Shown here one piece after another: positions 8,532 through 18,300 of a stretch of DNA of 64,000 bases. Each line of letters begins with the position of its first letter. Position 1 is the first letter of the stretch. This DNA is from Lentimicrobium saccharophilum (lineage in GTDB: Bacteria; Bacteroidota; Bacteroidia; Bacteroidales; Lentimicrobiaceae). Location of the stretch: NCBI RefSeq assembly GCF_001192835.1, contig NZ_DF968182.1:504349-568348 (forward strand), given 5' to 3'. The notes under the pieces are model-generated. The model made no database searches. It was not told the origin of the DNA and saw nothing but the letters and a program-made list of their open reading frames with translations. The translations under genes and the position numbers were made by a program.

Positions 8532-9545
8532 ATGCTCTTTAAAAATACTAAATATAAACGTCTCATCATCAAGATGATACAGGGCGAAGCCTCCCCTGAA
8601 GAGCAGCGTATTGCCGAAAAATGGATTGCCTCCTCTCCAGCTAACCGAAAAATTTTTGAAAATTACAAGGGACTTTTATTGCTGACAGGTAAGAAACAGG
8701 TCAGCTACGATACCGACAAGGCCTGGGCCAGACTGCAACAAAGAATCGCTTCTGCGGATCATTCCGCATCTCCTGTACATCCCATTTCAAAGCGGCGCAG
8801 ACAAATCGTTAAGTATGCTTCTGTTTCGGGAATTGCAGCCATGCTGCTGCTTGCCATCGGTTTATTTACTATACTCAACCAGAAACCCGAAATACTGCAA
8901 TTCACCTCAACAGAATCCGTTTCAGGGCAATTCCTGCTTCCTGACGGCTCCTCTGCAATACTCAATGCGCATTCATCGGTAAATTATCCCGAATGGTTTG
9001 CCGGTCATACACGGGAAATCTCTATCTTTGGAGAGGCGTTTTTTGAAATAAGCCATGATGCCGGCAAACCTTTTATTGTGCATGCTTCCGGTCTTGATAT
9101 CAGGGTCGTGGGAACTTCATTCGCAGTGGAAGCAGATCCCGGGGCTGACTTTGTAAAGGTAATCGTGAATACCGGCAAAGTGTTGGTGTATCCTTCAGGG
9201 TTGGATCCCGAAAAGGCTGCTGTTTCCGGGCGATTGCTTGAAGCCGGCGAAATGGCTACCTACAGCAGGGAATCAGGACAGATCGTCAAAGGGGTGAATG
9301 ATAACCTTAATTTCCTGAGCTGGAAAACCGGTATTCTGATCTTTAAGGAAACCAGACTTTCGGAAGTGTTCAAGGCGCTTGAATCAAAATACAGGGTCAG
9401 CTTTATCTCCGGCAACCCTGATTTGTTAAACCAAAGATTGACAGCCCGTTTTGAAAAAGAGTCTCTTGATCAGGTATTGGAAACACTTTCGCTTATCTTT
9501 AATGCTGAATTCGAAATTCAGGAATCAAAGGTACTGGTGCGATAA
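8532..9545 (+). CDS. FecR-family anti-sigma factor
   Basis: A 337-aa single-pass inner-membrane regulator. Residues ~1-85 form the cytoplasmic sigma-binding domain (GEASPEEQRIAEKWIASS). A membrane helix lies at about 94-114 (SVSGIAAMLLLAIGLFTIL). The periplasmic FecR domain (about 125-235, GQFLLPDGSSAILNAHSSV, then GEAFFEISHDAGKPFIV) is followed by the C-terminal DUF4974-type domain (about 265-337, FKETRLSEVFKALESKY). It would sequester the sigma factor encoded just upstream and release it when its periplasmic part contacts an outer-membrane partner. That partner is probably the product of the next gene, whose start overlaps the end of fecR. Confidence 0.92.
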   Translation: MLFKNTKYKRLIIKMIQGEASPEEQRIAEKWIASSPANRKIFENYKGLLLLTGKKQVSYDTDKAWARLQQRIASADHSASPVHPISKRRRQIVKYASVSGIAAMLLLAIGLFTILNQKPEILQFTSTESVSGQFLLPDGSSAILNAHSSVNYPEWFAGHTREISIFGEAFFEISHDAGKPFIVHASGLDIRVVGTSFAVEADPGADFVKVIVNTGKVLVYPSGLDPEKAAVSGRLLEAGEMATYSRESGQIVKGVNDNLNFLSWKTGILIFKETRLSEVFKALESKYRVSFISGNPDLLNQRLTARFEKESLDQVLETLSLIFNAEFEIQESKVLVR

Positions 9546-10887
9546 CCAATGTATTGTTTTTCGCCTGGTTAACGCTTTATTTCAAGGTAAATCCACCCTC
9601 TGCCGAAAATTTTCTTCAGGTTTTATTTTCCTGTCAGTCTTTTTTTGCCTGACCCCGCATGTTATATCCGCCCAGACGGTGAGGCCGGATGAGCCTGTTA
9701 CACTTACCGTTGTGGACGAACCCCTTTCCGCGCTGATGGAGCGCCTTACGCGAAATACAGGAGTTACCTTTTCCTACAACCCTGATCAGCTGAATACCTC
9801 AAAGACCTTCACCCTGAACATAGTCAGAAAGCCGCTGCATGAAGTGCTTGACATCCTGTTTAACGGGTCGGGATTCGGATACCGCCATACCGGAAATCAG
9901 GTGGTGATTTATAACCTGAATCCTGAGGAGAAAAGAGAACCGGAAGTGAAACAGAACATGGAGGAACAATTGCCCGTAAGGGTTGTGCCCACCGTTGTAA
10001 GAGATACTGTTTACCTCACGCAAAGAGAGTTCAGAACCGATACACTGACACTCAGGGATACTTTAGTCAGGTTCGATACGGTTTTTATCATGCGCAAGTC
10101 GCCGGATGACCGCATCGGGAAGGGGGATATATTTACCGACCTGGAAGCATTGGCGAAAGAGCAGACCCGTGAGTTCAGGGTATATGCAGGGGTGTCCCTG
10201 TCATGGCTTGCGGGCCGGACTGATTTCGCCGGTTCCCAGGCCTTTGAAGCAAAAGTGGCCGATTACCGGAGATTTCATTCTGACAAGCCGTTATCCGGAA
10301 GCGCCGGTGTCGAGGTTCAGGTCAGTTATGCCAGGATTGCCATGGCCACCGGTGTGATGTTCACCAGTTTCGGGCAAAACCTCGATTATAATTACCAGAT
10401 CACCTCTGGCGGGTTTTTCAGGAAGGACACCCTGGATGCCTATTTTACCCTTTCCGGTGCAGATACCAGCTGGTTTTATGTAATGGATTCCACTTACATC
10501 CCGCTTGACCTGCAGAAGTACGGATACAATTCGCTGATCCGGAGAAATTACACGGAAATCCCGTTGACATTTCAGTACAATTTTCCCGTGGCCCAGACGC
10601 TGATTTATTTCAGGGCCGGACTGATTGCCGGTATAAACTCGGGAGGAAAAGGTCTGTATATTCTGACTGACCGCGAAGGAGCAGGTGATATTGCTCAGCT
10701 GGATGTCAGGGCGGTGGTCTTTTCAGGGTTGATCGGTGCCGGAGTAATGCTTCCTGTGCATAAAAAACTCATATTCCAGTCGGGATTACTGTATCGCCGG
10801 CAAATGCAGGGCGTTTATAAGAATTTCCCGGTCGATACCCGTTATGGAGCCCTGGGAATAAATGCCGGATTGCTCTATAAGTTCTGA
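9502..10887 (+). CDS. STN-domain protein with C-terminal outer-membrane barrel; probable signal sensor
   Basis: An exported protein whose signal peptide is KFSSGFIFLSVFFCLTPHV.. ending ISAQ. The next ~90 residues are a secretin/TonB short N-terminal (STN) domain (LTVVDEPLSALMERLTRNTG, NIVRKPLHEVLDILF), the module FecA-type receptors use to contact FecR. A linker rich in threonine and aspartate follows (TDTLTLRDTLVRFDTV). The last ~240 residues look like a small PorT-type barrel ending in YKF. It is not a TonB receptor: there is no plug. Its place as third gene of the sigma/anti-sigma operon suggests it is the outer-membrane sensor. The start is uncertain: in-frame ATGs at 9451 and 9502 overlap fecR and give a long N-terminal extension; a non-ATG start near 9553-9565 would give a normal signal peptide. 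Confidence 0.75.
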   Translation: MLNSKFRNQRYWCDNQCIVFRLVNALFQGKSTLCRKFSSGFIFLSVFFCLTPHVISAQTVRPDEPVTLTVVDEPLSALMERLTRNTGVTFSYNPDQLNTSKTFTLNIVRKPLHEVLDILFNGSGFGYRHTGNQVVIYNLNPEEKREPEVKQNMEEQLPVRVVPTVVRDTVYLTQREFRTDTLTLRDTLVRFDTVFIMRKSPDDRIGKGDIFTDLEALAKEQTREFRVYAGVSLSWLAGRTDFAGSQAFEAKVADYRRFHSDKPLSGSAGVEVQVSYARIAMATGVMFTSFGQNLDYNYQITSGGFFRKDTLDAYFTLSGADTSWFYVMDSTYIPLDLQKYGYNSLIRRNYTEIPLTFQYNFPVAQTLIYFRAGLIAGINSGGKGLYILTDREGAGDIAQLDVRAVVFSGLIGAGVMLPVHKKLIFQSGLLYRRQMQGVYKNFPVDTRYGALGINAGLLYKF

Positions 10888-10998
10888 ACCCCTGATGCCC
10901 CTTTTTTTATTTCATGAACTGCATTGATTTACAGTTTATACAGAAATTTCAGAAAAGCGGAAGATGCCCCATTCAGTTTTTATCAGGAAATTATTATG

Positions 10999-11006
10999 TA
11001 TTTTTG
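10999..11006 (+). promoter_or_regulatory. Putative -7 box for the 1046-aa T9SS protein
   Basis: TATTTTTG matches the TAnnTTTG consensus, 63 bp before the ATG at 11070. No convincing -33 box was seen. Confidence 0.4.
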
Positions 11007-11069
11007 TTTGACAAAAATTGCTTTCCGGATCGGCTGTACCCGGGACTGACCTAACATATTGCTACTGGA

Positions 11070-14000
11070 ATGAATTATTGGATCCGCCGGTTTTGTTTCA
11101 TTTCACTCATCATTTTCCTGGCAGGCCTGAGGCCGCTCGTTGCCCAGGAGTATGTCGGCGGACTTATTTCTGAAAATACTGTCTATAGCCCCGCGCTCAA
11201 TCCGTATATTGTCATTGAGCCGCTGATTGTGCCCGAAGGGGTTACCCTTACCATCATGCCGGGAACGCAGCTCTATTTTATGATCCGCACCAGCCTGCGG
11301 ATTGAAGGGGGGACCTTGTTGGCCGAAGGCACACCGGAAAACCGGATTTTATTCGATTCGCACAATCCCTCAGGCGATACGGATAAGAAATGGGACGGGA
11401 TAAATATTTTTGTTTCGCGTACCATTGCTGATGATGAAGGAAATTACCTCGGCGGAAATCTGCTCAGGCATTCCCTGATCAGGCAAACCACCACCGCACT
11501 GGTTTTATCGGATACCGCGCTGATCCATGCTCCGGATATACAGATCATGAACAGCGATTATGGTGTTTATCTGCAGTCAGGGGCCTCGCTGGTCCTTAAG
11601 AATTCAATTATTGACGCATGCAGCTACGGCATGTACATCAAAAATTCGGGGGATAATATCATCAGCGGTTGCCAGGTTACCAATTGTGATATCGGCATAT
11701 TCTTTCCTTCAAACAACATCAGCAGAAATAACCGGATAACCGACAATAACCTGAGCTTTAACAGGAATATTGCACTGTTTATGAGCATAGGCCAGGGAAA
11801 CATCCAGCACAACCTGATTTCTGGGAATACGGTCGCCTTCAATAACATCGGACTGCATATCGGCAACGGCGGGAACAACGACCCGGGTTTGAACAGCATC
11901 AGCAATAACATCATCAGGAACAACGATATCGGGCTTAAGCTTTCACAGGATGCGGACACCATCAGGGACAACCTGATTGAGTTGAATGAAACCGGGCTTA
12001 TGCTCAGCAAAGCGGCAATCAGCAGCATCGAAGGAAATACAATCAGGCAGAATACAGGCTGGGGAATGCTGATGACGGACGGATCAAACAATAACCTGAT
12101 TACCGGAAATAATATATATGATAATGCGGCCGGGATCAGGGTCACCCATAAGGATTTCAAATATTCGGTCAACAATCGTTTTGAATACAATATGGTTTCA
12201 GGGAATGCGGAAGAGGCATTTCTTTTTGAAGCCGGCCCCCAGCTTGGTATCCACAACAATTCAATTCAGGGGGTCAGGGATACGGCCGTGTTTGTAAACC
12301 GTTTCGAAACCGACCTTCATGCTGAGGGAAACTATTGGTTTACCAATGATACCCTGGTGATTGATTCCCTGATTTTTGACGTATATGATCAGCCTGTCCT
12401 TGGAGAAGTGATATACAAGCCGTTTCTCTATCAGCCCGATCCGGTAGCGCCGGTTTCCAGGCCCCGCATGGTGGTTAAACGGCAGGTCGGACCTGATGTG
12501 CTGGTAAACTGGCTACCCAATTCAGAATCTGATCTTGCTGGTTACAAGGTTTATTATGGCCTGAATCCTGATGGCTCATTCAGCCAGATCGCCGATGCAG
12601 GTTCGGATACCCTTTTTGTAATCAGTGCATATGACCTGGCCGAAACCATAGCTGTTACTGCATACGATACGGATGCTGACGGTATCAGGGACCAGGTTGA
12701 GGGACACGAAAGCGCTTATAGCTATGCGGTTGCCGGCCCATGGGCGGGAGGGGATGCTTCCATTTGTGAAGATACGTACTTTGTGACCGGAAGTGCCACC
12801 GCCATAGACTATCAGCACTTATTCTGGGAAACAGATGGCGACGGGGCCTTTGTCAATCCTCAGGCGCTCAGCACCCGGTATGTCCCGGGTCCCGCCGATA
12901 TTGCCGCCGGCTCAGTAAACCTTACCCTTGGCATCGTCAATGCAGATTATACCCTTTATGACCGTATGCTGCTAACCATTATGGGACAGCCATCGGTATT
13001 TGCCGGTAACGATACCATTGTAAGCCCGGAGTCCGGATATTACAGCACTACTGCGACCGCTGCAAATTTCACCGGTTTGTTATGGACAACATCCGGTGAC
13101 GGGACTTTTGACAACCCTGCTCAACTATTGACGCATTATACCCCCGGAGATGCAGATATTGAAACCGGTTCGGTCATCCTTACGTTGTACCTGCAATCTG
13201 AGTGCGGTGATATAAGTGATGAATTGCTGCTGACTGTAAAGCCTGCCTTCAGCATTTCGGGCAGGTTATTTTACGAATCAGGGCCGGTGGCGGGTGGCGT
13301 TGTGCTGGCCATGAACAGGGAGGAAGCCGGAACCCGGGCTGTTGCACTTGCTCATTCGACGGAAGACGGGAAATTCATTTTTAATGAATTACCGGCCGGT
13401 TCCTACTATCTTTTTGCACTTGGTGAGCCGTCATTGTATGCCGGATTTGTTCCTTCCTATTACGCTTCCGGCTCATTCTGGCAACCAGCCTACCTGCTTC
13501 CCCTCGATGCTGATGTTTATGATGTAGATATCCGTCTGGAAGGACTTGCTAATACTGTTCCGTCCGGTGCGGGCTCCATCAGCGGAACCTGCACCTATCC
13601 GGGGGATGCCGGCAGGGATGCGGATATTTATAATGAATCCTGGTTTGATCCTGCCGGCCCGCCTGCCACAACACCGGGTTACCTGCCTGCACCCAATCAT
13701 GTGGTGTACCTGATGAATCCTTCACTTACCCGTATCATCCGTTGGGCACTTTCCGATATGGAAGGGAATTTCAACTTTGAATCATTACCTTTCGGAACAT
13801 ACCGCCTGTGGGGTGAAAAAGCAGGTTATACCAACGCGCTTTCACCGTTGATTACGCTGTCGCCCCTCCATCCGGATGCAGAAGATGTGGTGATGAGTGT
13901 GAACAATCAGAAAATCAGCATTCAGGTGCCGGATCCCGGCAAGGATGGTGAGGATATTCCGTTCCTTTATCCCAATCCGGCCGGTGAAAGAGTATGGGTA

Positions 14001-14210
14001 AACCTCCCGTGGTCCGAATCTCCGGTAAGGTATGAAGTGGAATTATATAGTTCAACCGGGCAGAAAGTCCTGACAGCGTCATTTACCTCCGGTTTCAGCG
14101 GTGCAAACAGTTTTCTTGATGTTTCCGGGCTTGCCGCCGGAATTTATCCCTGCCTGCTCAAAGATGAGTCTGGCAATATCCGGTATATGATATTAAGTGT
14201 TGCCAGGTAG
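11070..14210 (+). CDS. Secreted parallel beta-helix protein with T9SS sorting domain
   Basis: A 1046-aa exported protein. Residues 1-25 are a signal peptide. Residues ~45-430 are a right-handed parallel beta-helix of the NosD/pectate-lyase type, seen as repeated coils of the kind 'SNNIIRNNDIGLKLS' and 'NTIRQNTGWGMLMTDGS'. A fibronectin III-like unit follows (about 460-540, VNWLPNSESDLAGYKVYYG). Two gliding-type Ig modules (YQHLFWETDGDGAF and FTGLLWTTSGDGTF, each with TRYVPG or THYTPG and a DI.AGSV/DIETGSV repeat) lie at about 570-725. Two carboxypeptidase-regulatory-like domains follow (about 728-810 and 834-955). A T9SS type A domain (about 964-1046, FLYPNPAGERVWVNL) directs it to the cell surface. 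No catalytic residues are recognisable, so it may be an adhesin or a polysaccharide-binding protein. It follows the sensor operon at 182 bp with its own promoter box. Confidence 0.88.
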   Translation: MNYWIRRFCFISLIIFLAGLRPLVAQEYVGGLISENTVYSPALNPYIVIEPLIVPEGVTLTIMPGTQLYFMIRTSLRIEGGTLLAEGTPENRILFDSHNPSGDTDKKWDGINIFVSRTIADDEGNYLGGNLLRHSLIRQTTTALVLSDTALIHAPDIQIMNSDYGVYLQSGASLVLKNSIIDACSYGMYIKNSGDNIISGCQVTNCDIGIFFPSNNISRNNRITDNNLSFNRNIALFMSIGQGNIQHNLISGNTVAFNNIGLHIGNGGNNDPGLNSISNNIIRNNDIGLKLSQDADTIRDNLIELNETGLMLSKAAISSIEGNTIRQNTGWGMLMTDGSNNNLITGNNIYDNAAGIRVTHKDFKYSVNNRFEYNMVSGNAEEAFLFEAGPQLGIHNNSIQGVRDTAVFVNRFETDLHAEGNYWFTNDTLVIDSLIFDVYDQPVLGEVIYKPFLYQPDPVAPVSRPRMVVKRQVGPDVLVNWLPNSESDLAGYKVYYGLNPDGSFSQIADAGSDTLFVISAYDLAETIAVTAYDTDADGIRDQVEGHESAYSYAVAGPWAGGDASICEDTYFVTGSATAIDYQHLFWETDGDGAFVNPQALSTRYVPGPADIAAGSVNLTLGIVNADYTLYDRMLLTIMGQPSVFAGNDTIVSPESGYYSTTATAANFTGLLWTTSGDGTFDNPAQLLTHYTPGDADIETGSVILTLYLQSECGDISDELLLTVKPAFSISGRLFYESGPVAGGVVLAMNREEAGTRAVALAHSTEDGKFIFNELPAGSYYLFALGEPSLYAGFVPSYYASGSFWQPAYLLPLDADVYDVDIRLEGLANTVPSGAGSISGTCTYPGDAGRDADIYNESWFDPAGPPATTPGYLPAPNHVVYLMNPSLTRIIRWALSDMEGNFNFESLPFGTYRLWGEKAGYTNALSPLITLSPLHPDAEDVVMSVNNQKISIQVPDPGKDGEDIPFLYPNPAGERVWVNLPWSESPVRYEVELYSSTGQKVLTASFTSGFSGANSFLDVSGLAAGIYPCLLKDESGNIRYMILSVAR

Positions 14211-14503
14211 TTCCATCCCTTTTAACTGCATCTGCCCTGCTTTATCATGTCTTTAAATGCAGGTTCGTTTTCCCCGAAGCGCTGTTCTTTCCTGCTGATA
14301 GTCAGGTGCTGATTGAGAGCATCCGGACAATTCCGGGCCGGTTTTTAGCAATGCAGCGGGTGTATAGAGACCTGAAAGGTTAACGCCGGGATCTGATTAC
14401 ACTCTTTTGTGTAGGCCAAGTGCCTTATAATGAGCCAGATATTCATTATTTTAAAGCCACAGCTAAATTTCAATAACGGATGTTCTGTATTGGCATAAAT
14501 TAC

Positions 14504-14511
14504 TATATTTG
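14504..14511 (+). promoter_or_regulatory. Isolated -7-type box
   Basis: TATATTTG matches TAnnTTTG. It has no annotated gene directly downstream and no clear -33 partner, so it may be fortuitous. Confidence 0.25.
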
Positions 14512-14742
14512 CGTCTGGAAAAGGCAGCCACCCGCAAAACTCTTACCTTGCTACCAACCTTTTCACGCTATACTATTCCTTACAGGCTGCCCGGACCCGG
14601 AATCTGATCACCGGAAGAGGTTTGTCCCGTCCGAAAATCAGCATTTCCGGTATTACTTTTGCCCGGATTTACCATAAATAGTGGTTTCCGGAATTATTTG
14701 CGGGAAAATAACAGAATTATTGAAAAAAAGTGACGAACGGAA

Positions 14743-14770
14743 TAGGGGTAAAACCGGTTTCGGTTGTCTT
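14743..14770 (+). promoter_or_regulatory. Putative ECF-sigma promoter (copy 2 of the shared 28-bp element)
   Basis: TAGGGGTAAAA, then CCGGTTTCGG, then TTGTCTT. It differs from the copy before fecR (8476-8503) at three positions only, in the spacer, and both candidate recognition blocks are unchanged. It points towards the 2564-aa gene, whose ATG is 617 bp further on. Confidence 0.5.
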
Positions 14771-15387
14771 TAACTAAAAGTACCTTTATAAAGGTTAGTG
14801 CCTGTCAGCATATTGATATATTGTGTTTTAGTGCAGGTCAGATCTAAGGGCTTTTAATTGTCAGCGTGGAATTGAGATTGAACAAAGATTTTCTGTACGG
14901 AACAAAATCGGGAATTTCTATTGATCTCTGATGTTGGATTATCTGTAATAAACTGAGAAACTTGGCTAACAGAATGACCATTTTTCCTTCTGCTGTACCT
15001 CATCCGGAAGCCGGTAAGCAATACCCTTCCGGAATTGCGGTTTGCATCCTTTCCGGATTCCCGGTTCGCTTCATTGCGCATGAATTTTCTGGTTTGTTTA
15101 TCCGGTCCTCAGACCTGCCACTTAGCGGGAGGTTGATGAATAGCTAAAGATTATTAATACCATAAAGTCACCCCTCCGGGATAATTATCTCCAAGGGTTT
15201 TTTCTTTGAAATGTTAACCAGTAAACAATAATTGATCAATTAAAATTGTCAGTCTGACAGAAAGGAGGCACACAAAAAAAAGAGAAGCATGATTTTTTAA
15301 TTGTATTTCAAACTCCTCTTCACGGAGGAATGGAATAAATAATCATCAATTCACTTTAAGTTTAATTAAACAAGTAAAACAAACAAA

Positions 15388-18300
15388 ATGAGAAAGCTAA
15401 TTACGCTGTTTTTCCTGATGCTTTTTGCAGCAGGAGTTTCACAGGCGCAGGTAGCAAACATGCTGTTCACCCAGACCTCGGGTACCTATACCGAGATCAC
15501 GGGTGGTACTGTATTGGCTACCGGCTCTTTTGACGACGTTATGATTACCAATGTGGCTATTGGCTTTACATTCAATGCAAATGGAGTGGATTTTACCACC
15601 ATGAATGTAAATCCCAACGGGTACATTAAGTTTGACCCGACAAGCACAACCACTATGGGTTATGCACCGATTTCATCCAGCACCGTTGCTACAATGGTTG
15701 CTTCCATCCTTGGACGCGACCTGCAGAGCATCTCCGGCCTCGGTGAGATTATGGTTGAAACCAGTGGAGTGGCCCCCGACAGGGTTACCACGGTTCAGTG
15801 GAAAAACGTAAAACGTTGGGGAACCAGTTATGCTGACGAAGTGCTGAACTTCCAGGTAAAACTTTACGAAACCACCAATCAGATTGATTTCGTATACGGT
15901 CCCATCACTGGTACTGCTAATACCTCTCCGACTCATCCGCAGGTTGGTCTCAGGGGCTCGGCAAATACCGATTATACCAACCGTACTACTACTACCGACT
16001 GGACAGCAACAACGGCTGGTACCGCCAATAACGTTACCATGACCCTGACCAGCACCGTATTCCCTCCGGCTGGGCTTACTTATTCTTTCACCATCCCCGC
16101 TCCGGTGGCTGCAATTTACAGCTCACCCGGCAACGGCGCCCTTGGTGTTCCCGTTTCCCTTACCCTTAACTGGGCTCCGGGTGTTGGCGGTGGCGCTCCT
16201 TCAGGATACCTTGTATACCTGGGTACCGACAATCCTCCTACCAACATCGCCAATGGCGTTGATGTAGGAAACGTCCTCAGCTACGATCCCGATCCCGATC
16301 TGGAATATGCTACCGAATATTTCTGGCAGGTTGTTCCTTATAACGGAACCGGTCAGGCTACCGGTAATGCCATCTGGTCGTTCGGAACCTCACTGGGTAT
16401 CGGAACGCTTGAAGGTTTTGTTACCAATGGATTTGGTATCCCCATGGCTGGTGTTGAGATTGAAATCGACAATACCATTAATACTTATACCACCACAAGT
16501 GCTGCCAACGGAGCTTATCAGTTAGCGCTGATTCCGGCAGGTAACTTTACCCTCACGGCAAGTATCGCTGGCTACAATACCACGGTAATGACTGTTTTTG
16601 TTGAACCAGAAACAACCACCTACCAGAACGTAACCATGTTGCGTCCTTCCATGGCCGTTACTCCTAATCCTTACAGTGTTGCTGTAAACCCCAACGAAAT
16701 GGTTGACGGCGCCATCAACATTGCCAACAACGGCGACGGCGTGCTTACATGGAATGCAAGTGTTTCATACACTTCACCAGGCCCCAACACATGGCTGACC
16801 GTTGGACAGACCAATGGAACCATTCCGGCCTATACCAACTTCAATGTTCCCATGGCTTTCAATGCCAGCGGACTTGCAGCAGGTACCGTGAAAACAGCCG
16901 AGGTGACCTTTACTTCATCGAATCCCAATGTCGGAACGGTAGTAGTTCCGGTTACCATGACCGTTGCAGGCACCCCGCTGAATGTTCCTTTTGACCTTAC
17001 AGCTAACCTTACCAACCCTGTTGATGGTGTTGTTACCCTGAACTGGTCATACGGCGGAGACCGCGGTTTCCTCTATTTCGTGGTAAAACGCGACGGAGCA
17101 CAGGTTGGTGTAACCAACAATACAACCTTCACCGAAACCCTGCCCGCCTACGGCGTATATTCATACACCGTTCAGGCTGTATTTGATGAAGGCAACTCTG
17201 CGCCTGCAGGACCGGTTACCATCGAGTGGGCCAATCCTGTGCTGGTGCTGAACCCGGCTTCTCTTTACAATGAGCAGTATCCCAATACCAGCGAAGGCGT
17301 TACTTTCCGCGTATCAAATACCGGTGAAGGCACCCTTGCTTTCTCATTCCCCGAGTATGCTGCACGTCAGCTGGTAAATTCTCCTGACTTCACCCCCAAC
17401 GTACGCTCCATGGTTGAGCCCGTTGCGGTTGAAAAGGGCGAAGTTGATCCTACCGACGGCATGGGCAACCGCAACCTCCGTGGTGCAGGTGGTCCCGATG
17501 AATTCGGTTACATGTGGATCGACAGCGACGAAGCCGGCGGACCCGCTTTCGTATGGAATGATATTTCTGCTACCGGAACCCTGGTTACCGGACTGTCAGA
17601 TGACAATGTTGTAGGACCCTACAACATTGGATTCTCATTCCCGTTCTACGAAAACACTTACTCGCAGGTGAACATCAGCTCAAACGGTTACCTGATTTTC
17701 GGAAGCACTTCAAGTTCACTTTCAAATCAGAATATTCCGAGCACAAGCACCCCCAATAACCTGATTGCATGGTGCTGGGATGACCTTCACGGTGCTGGCC
17801 CCGCTTCTGCCGTTTACTATCAGAACATGGGCGATTACTGGGTAATCCAGTTTACCAACTACAATGAGTATCCCTCATCATCAGCCGGCAGAATTACCGC
17901 TCAGGTACATCTGCATCAGAACGGTAACATCATGATGTATTACAACACCATTGTAGGAGGTTTTGATATTTCCAGTGCAACTGTTGGTATTGAAAACAGT
18001 GCAGGAACCATTGCAACCAATATTAATTACAATAGTGCTTATCTGCATGATGGTCTGGCTGTGTGGATTGGTGTGCCCGTTCCTACTTTCATCACATCGG
18101 TTGTTCCCGCACAGGGACAGGTTGCCCCCGGCGAATTTGTTGACGTGGTTGCCACCTTTACTTCAGATGATGAAAATTATCCGGTTGGAACACACAATGT
18201 TGAGCTTGAGCTTAACACCAATGACCTGGCCAACGAGATCGTGATGATCCCCGCCACCATGGTTGTTTACAACCCGGGTATGATCGCCGGTACCGTTACC

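Larger units (their letters stand above)
14211..15387 (+). other. 1.18-kb intergenic region before the giant surface-protein gene
   Basis: No convincing gene is present. Small open frames at 14480-14677 and 14962-15147 have no recognisable features. The region contains a TATATTTG box (14504-14511) and the second copy of the ECF-type element (14743-14770). It is AT-rich towards its right end, with the palindrome TTTAATTAAA just before the gene and an A-rich leader (GTAAAACAAACAAA) directly before the ATG. A long untranslated leader or a non-coding transcript are both possible. Confidence 0.6.

Noticed and set aside
14480-14677. Open frame of 65 codons in the gap before the giant gene
   Set aside because: No recognisable motif, no clear start context, and it overlaps a -7-like box; composition looks non-coding.
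14962-15147. Open frame of 61 codons downstream of the second ECF-type element
   Set aside because: An opposite-strand frame overlaps it equally well and neither has protein-like features.
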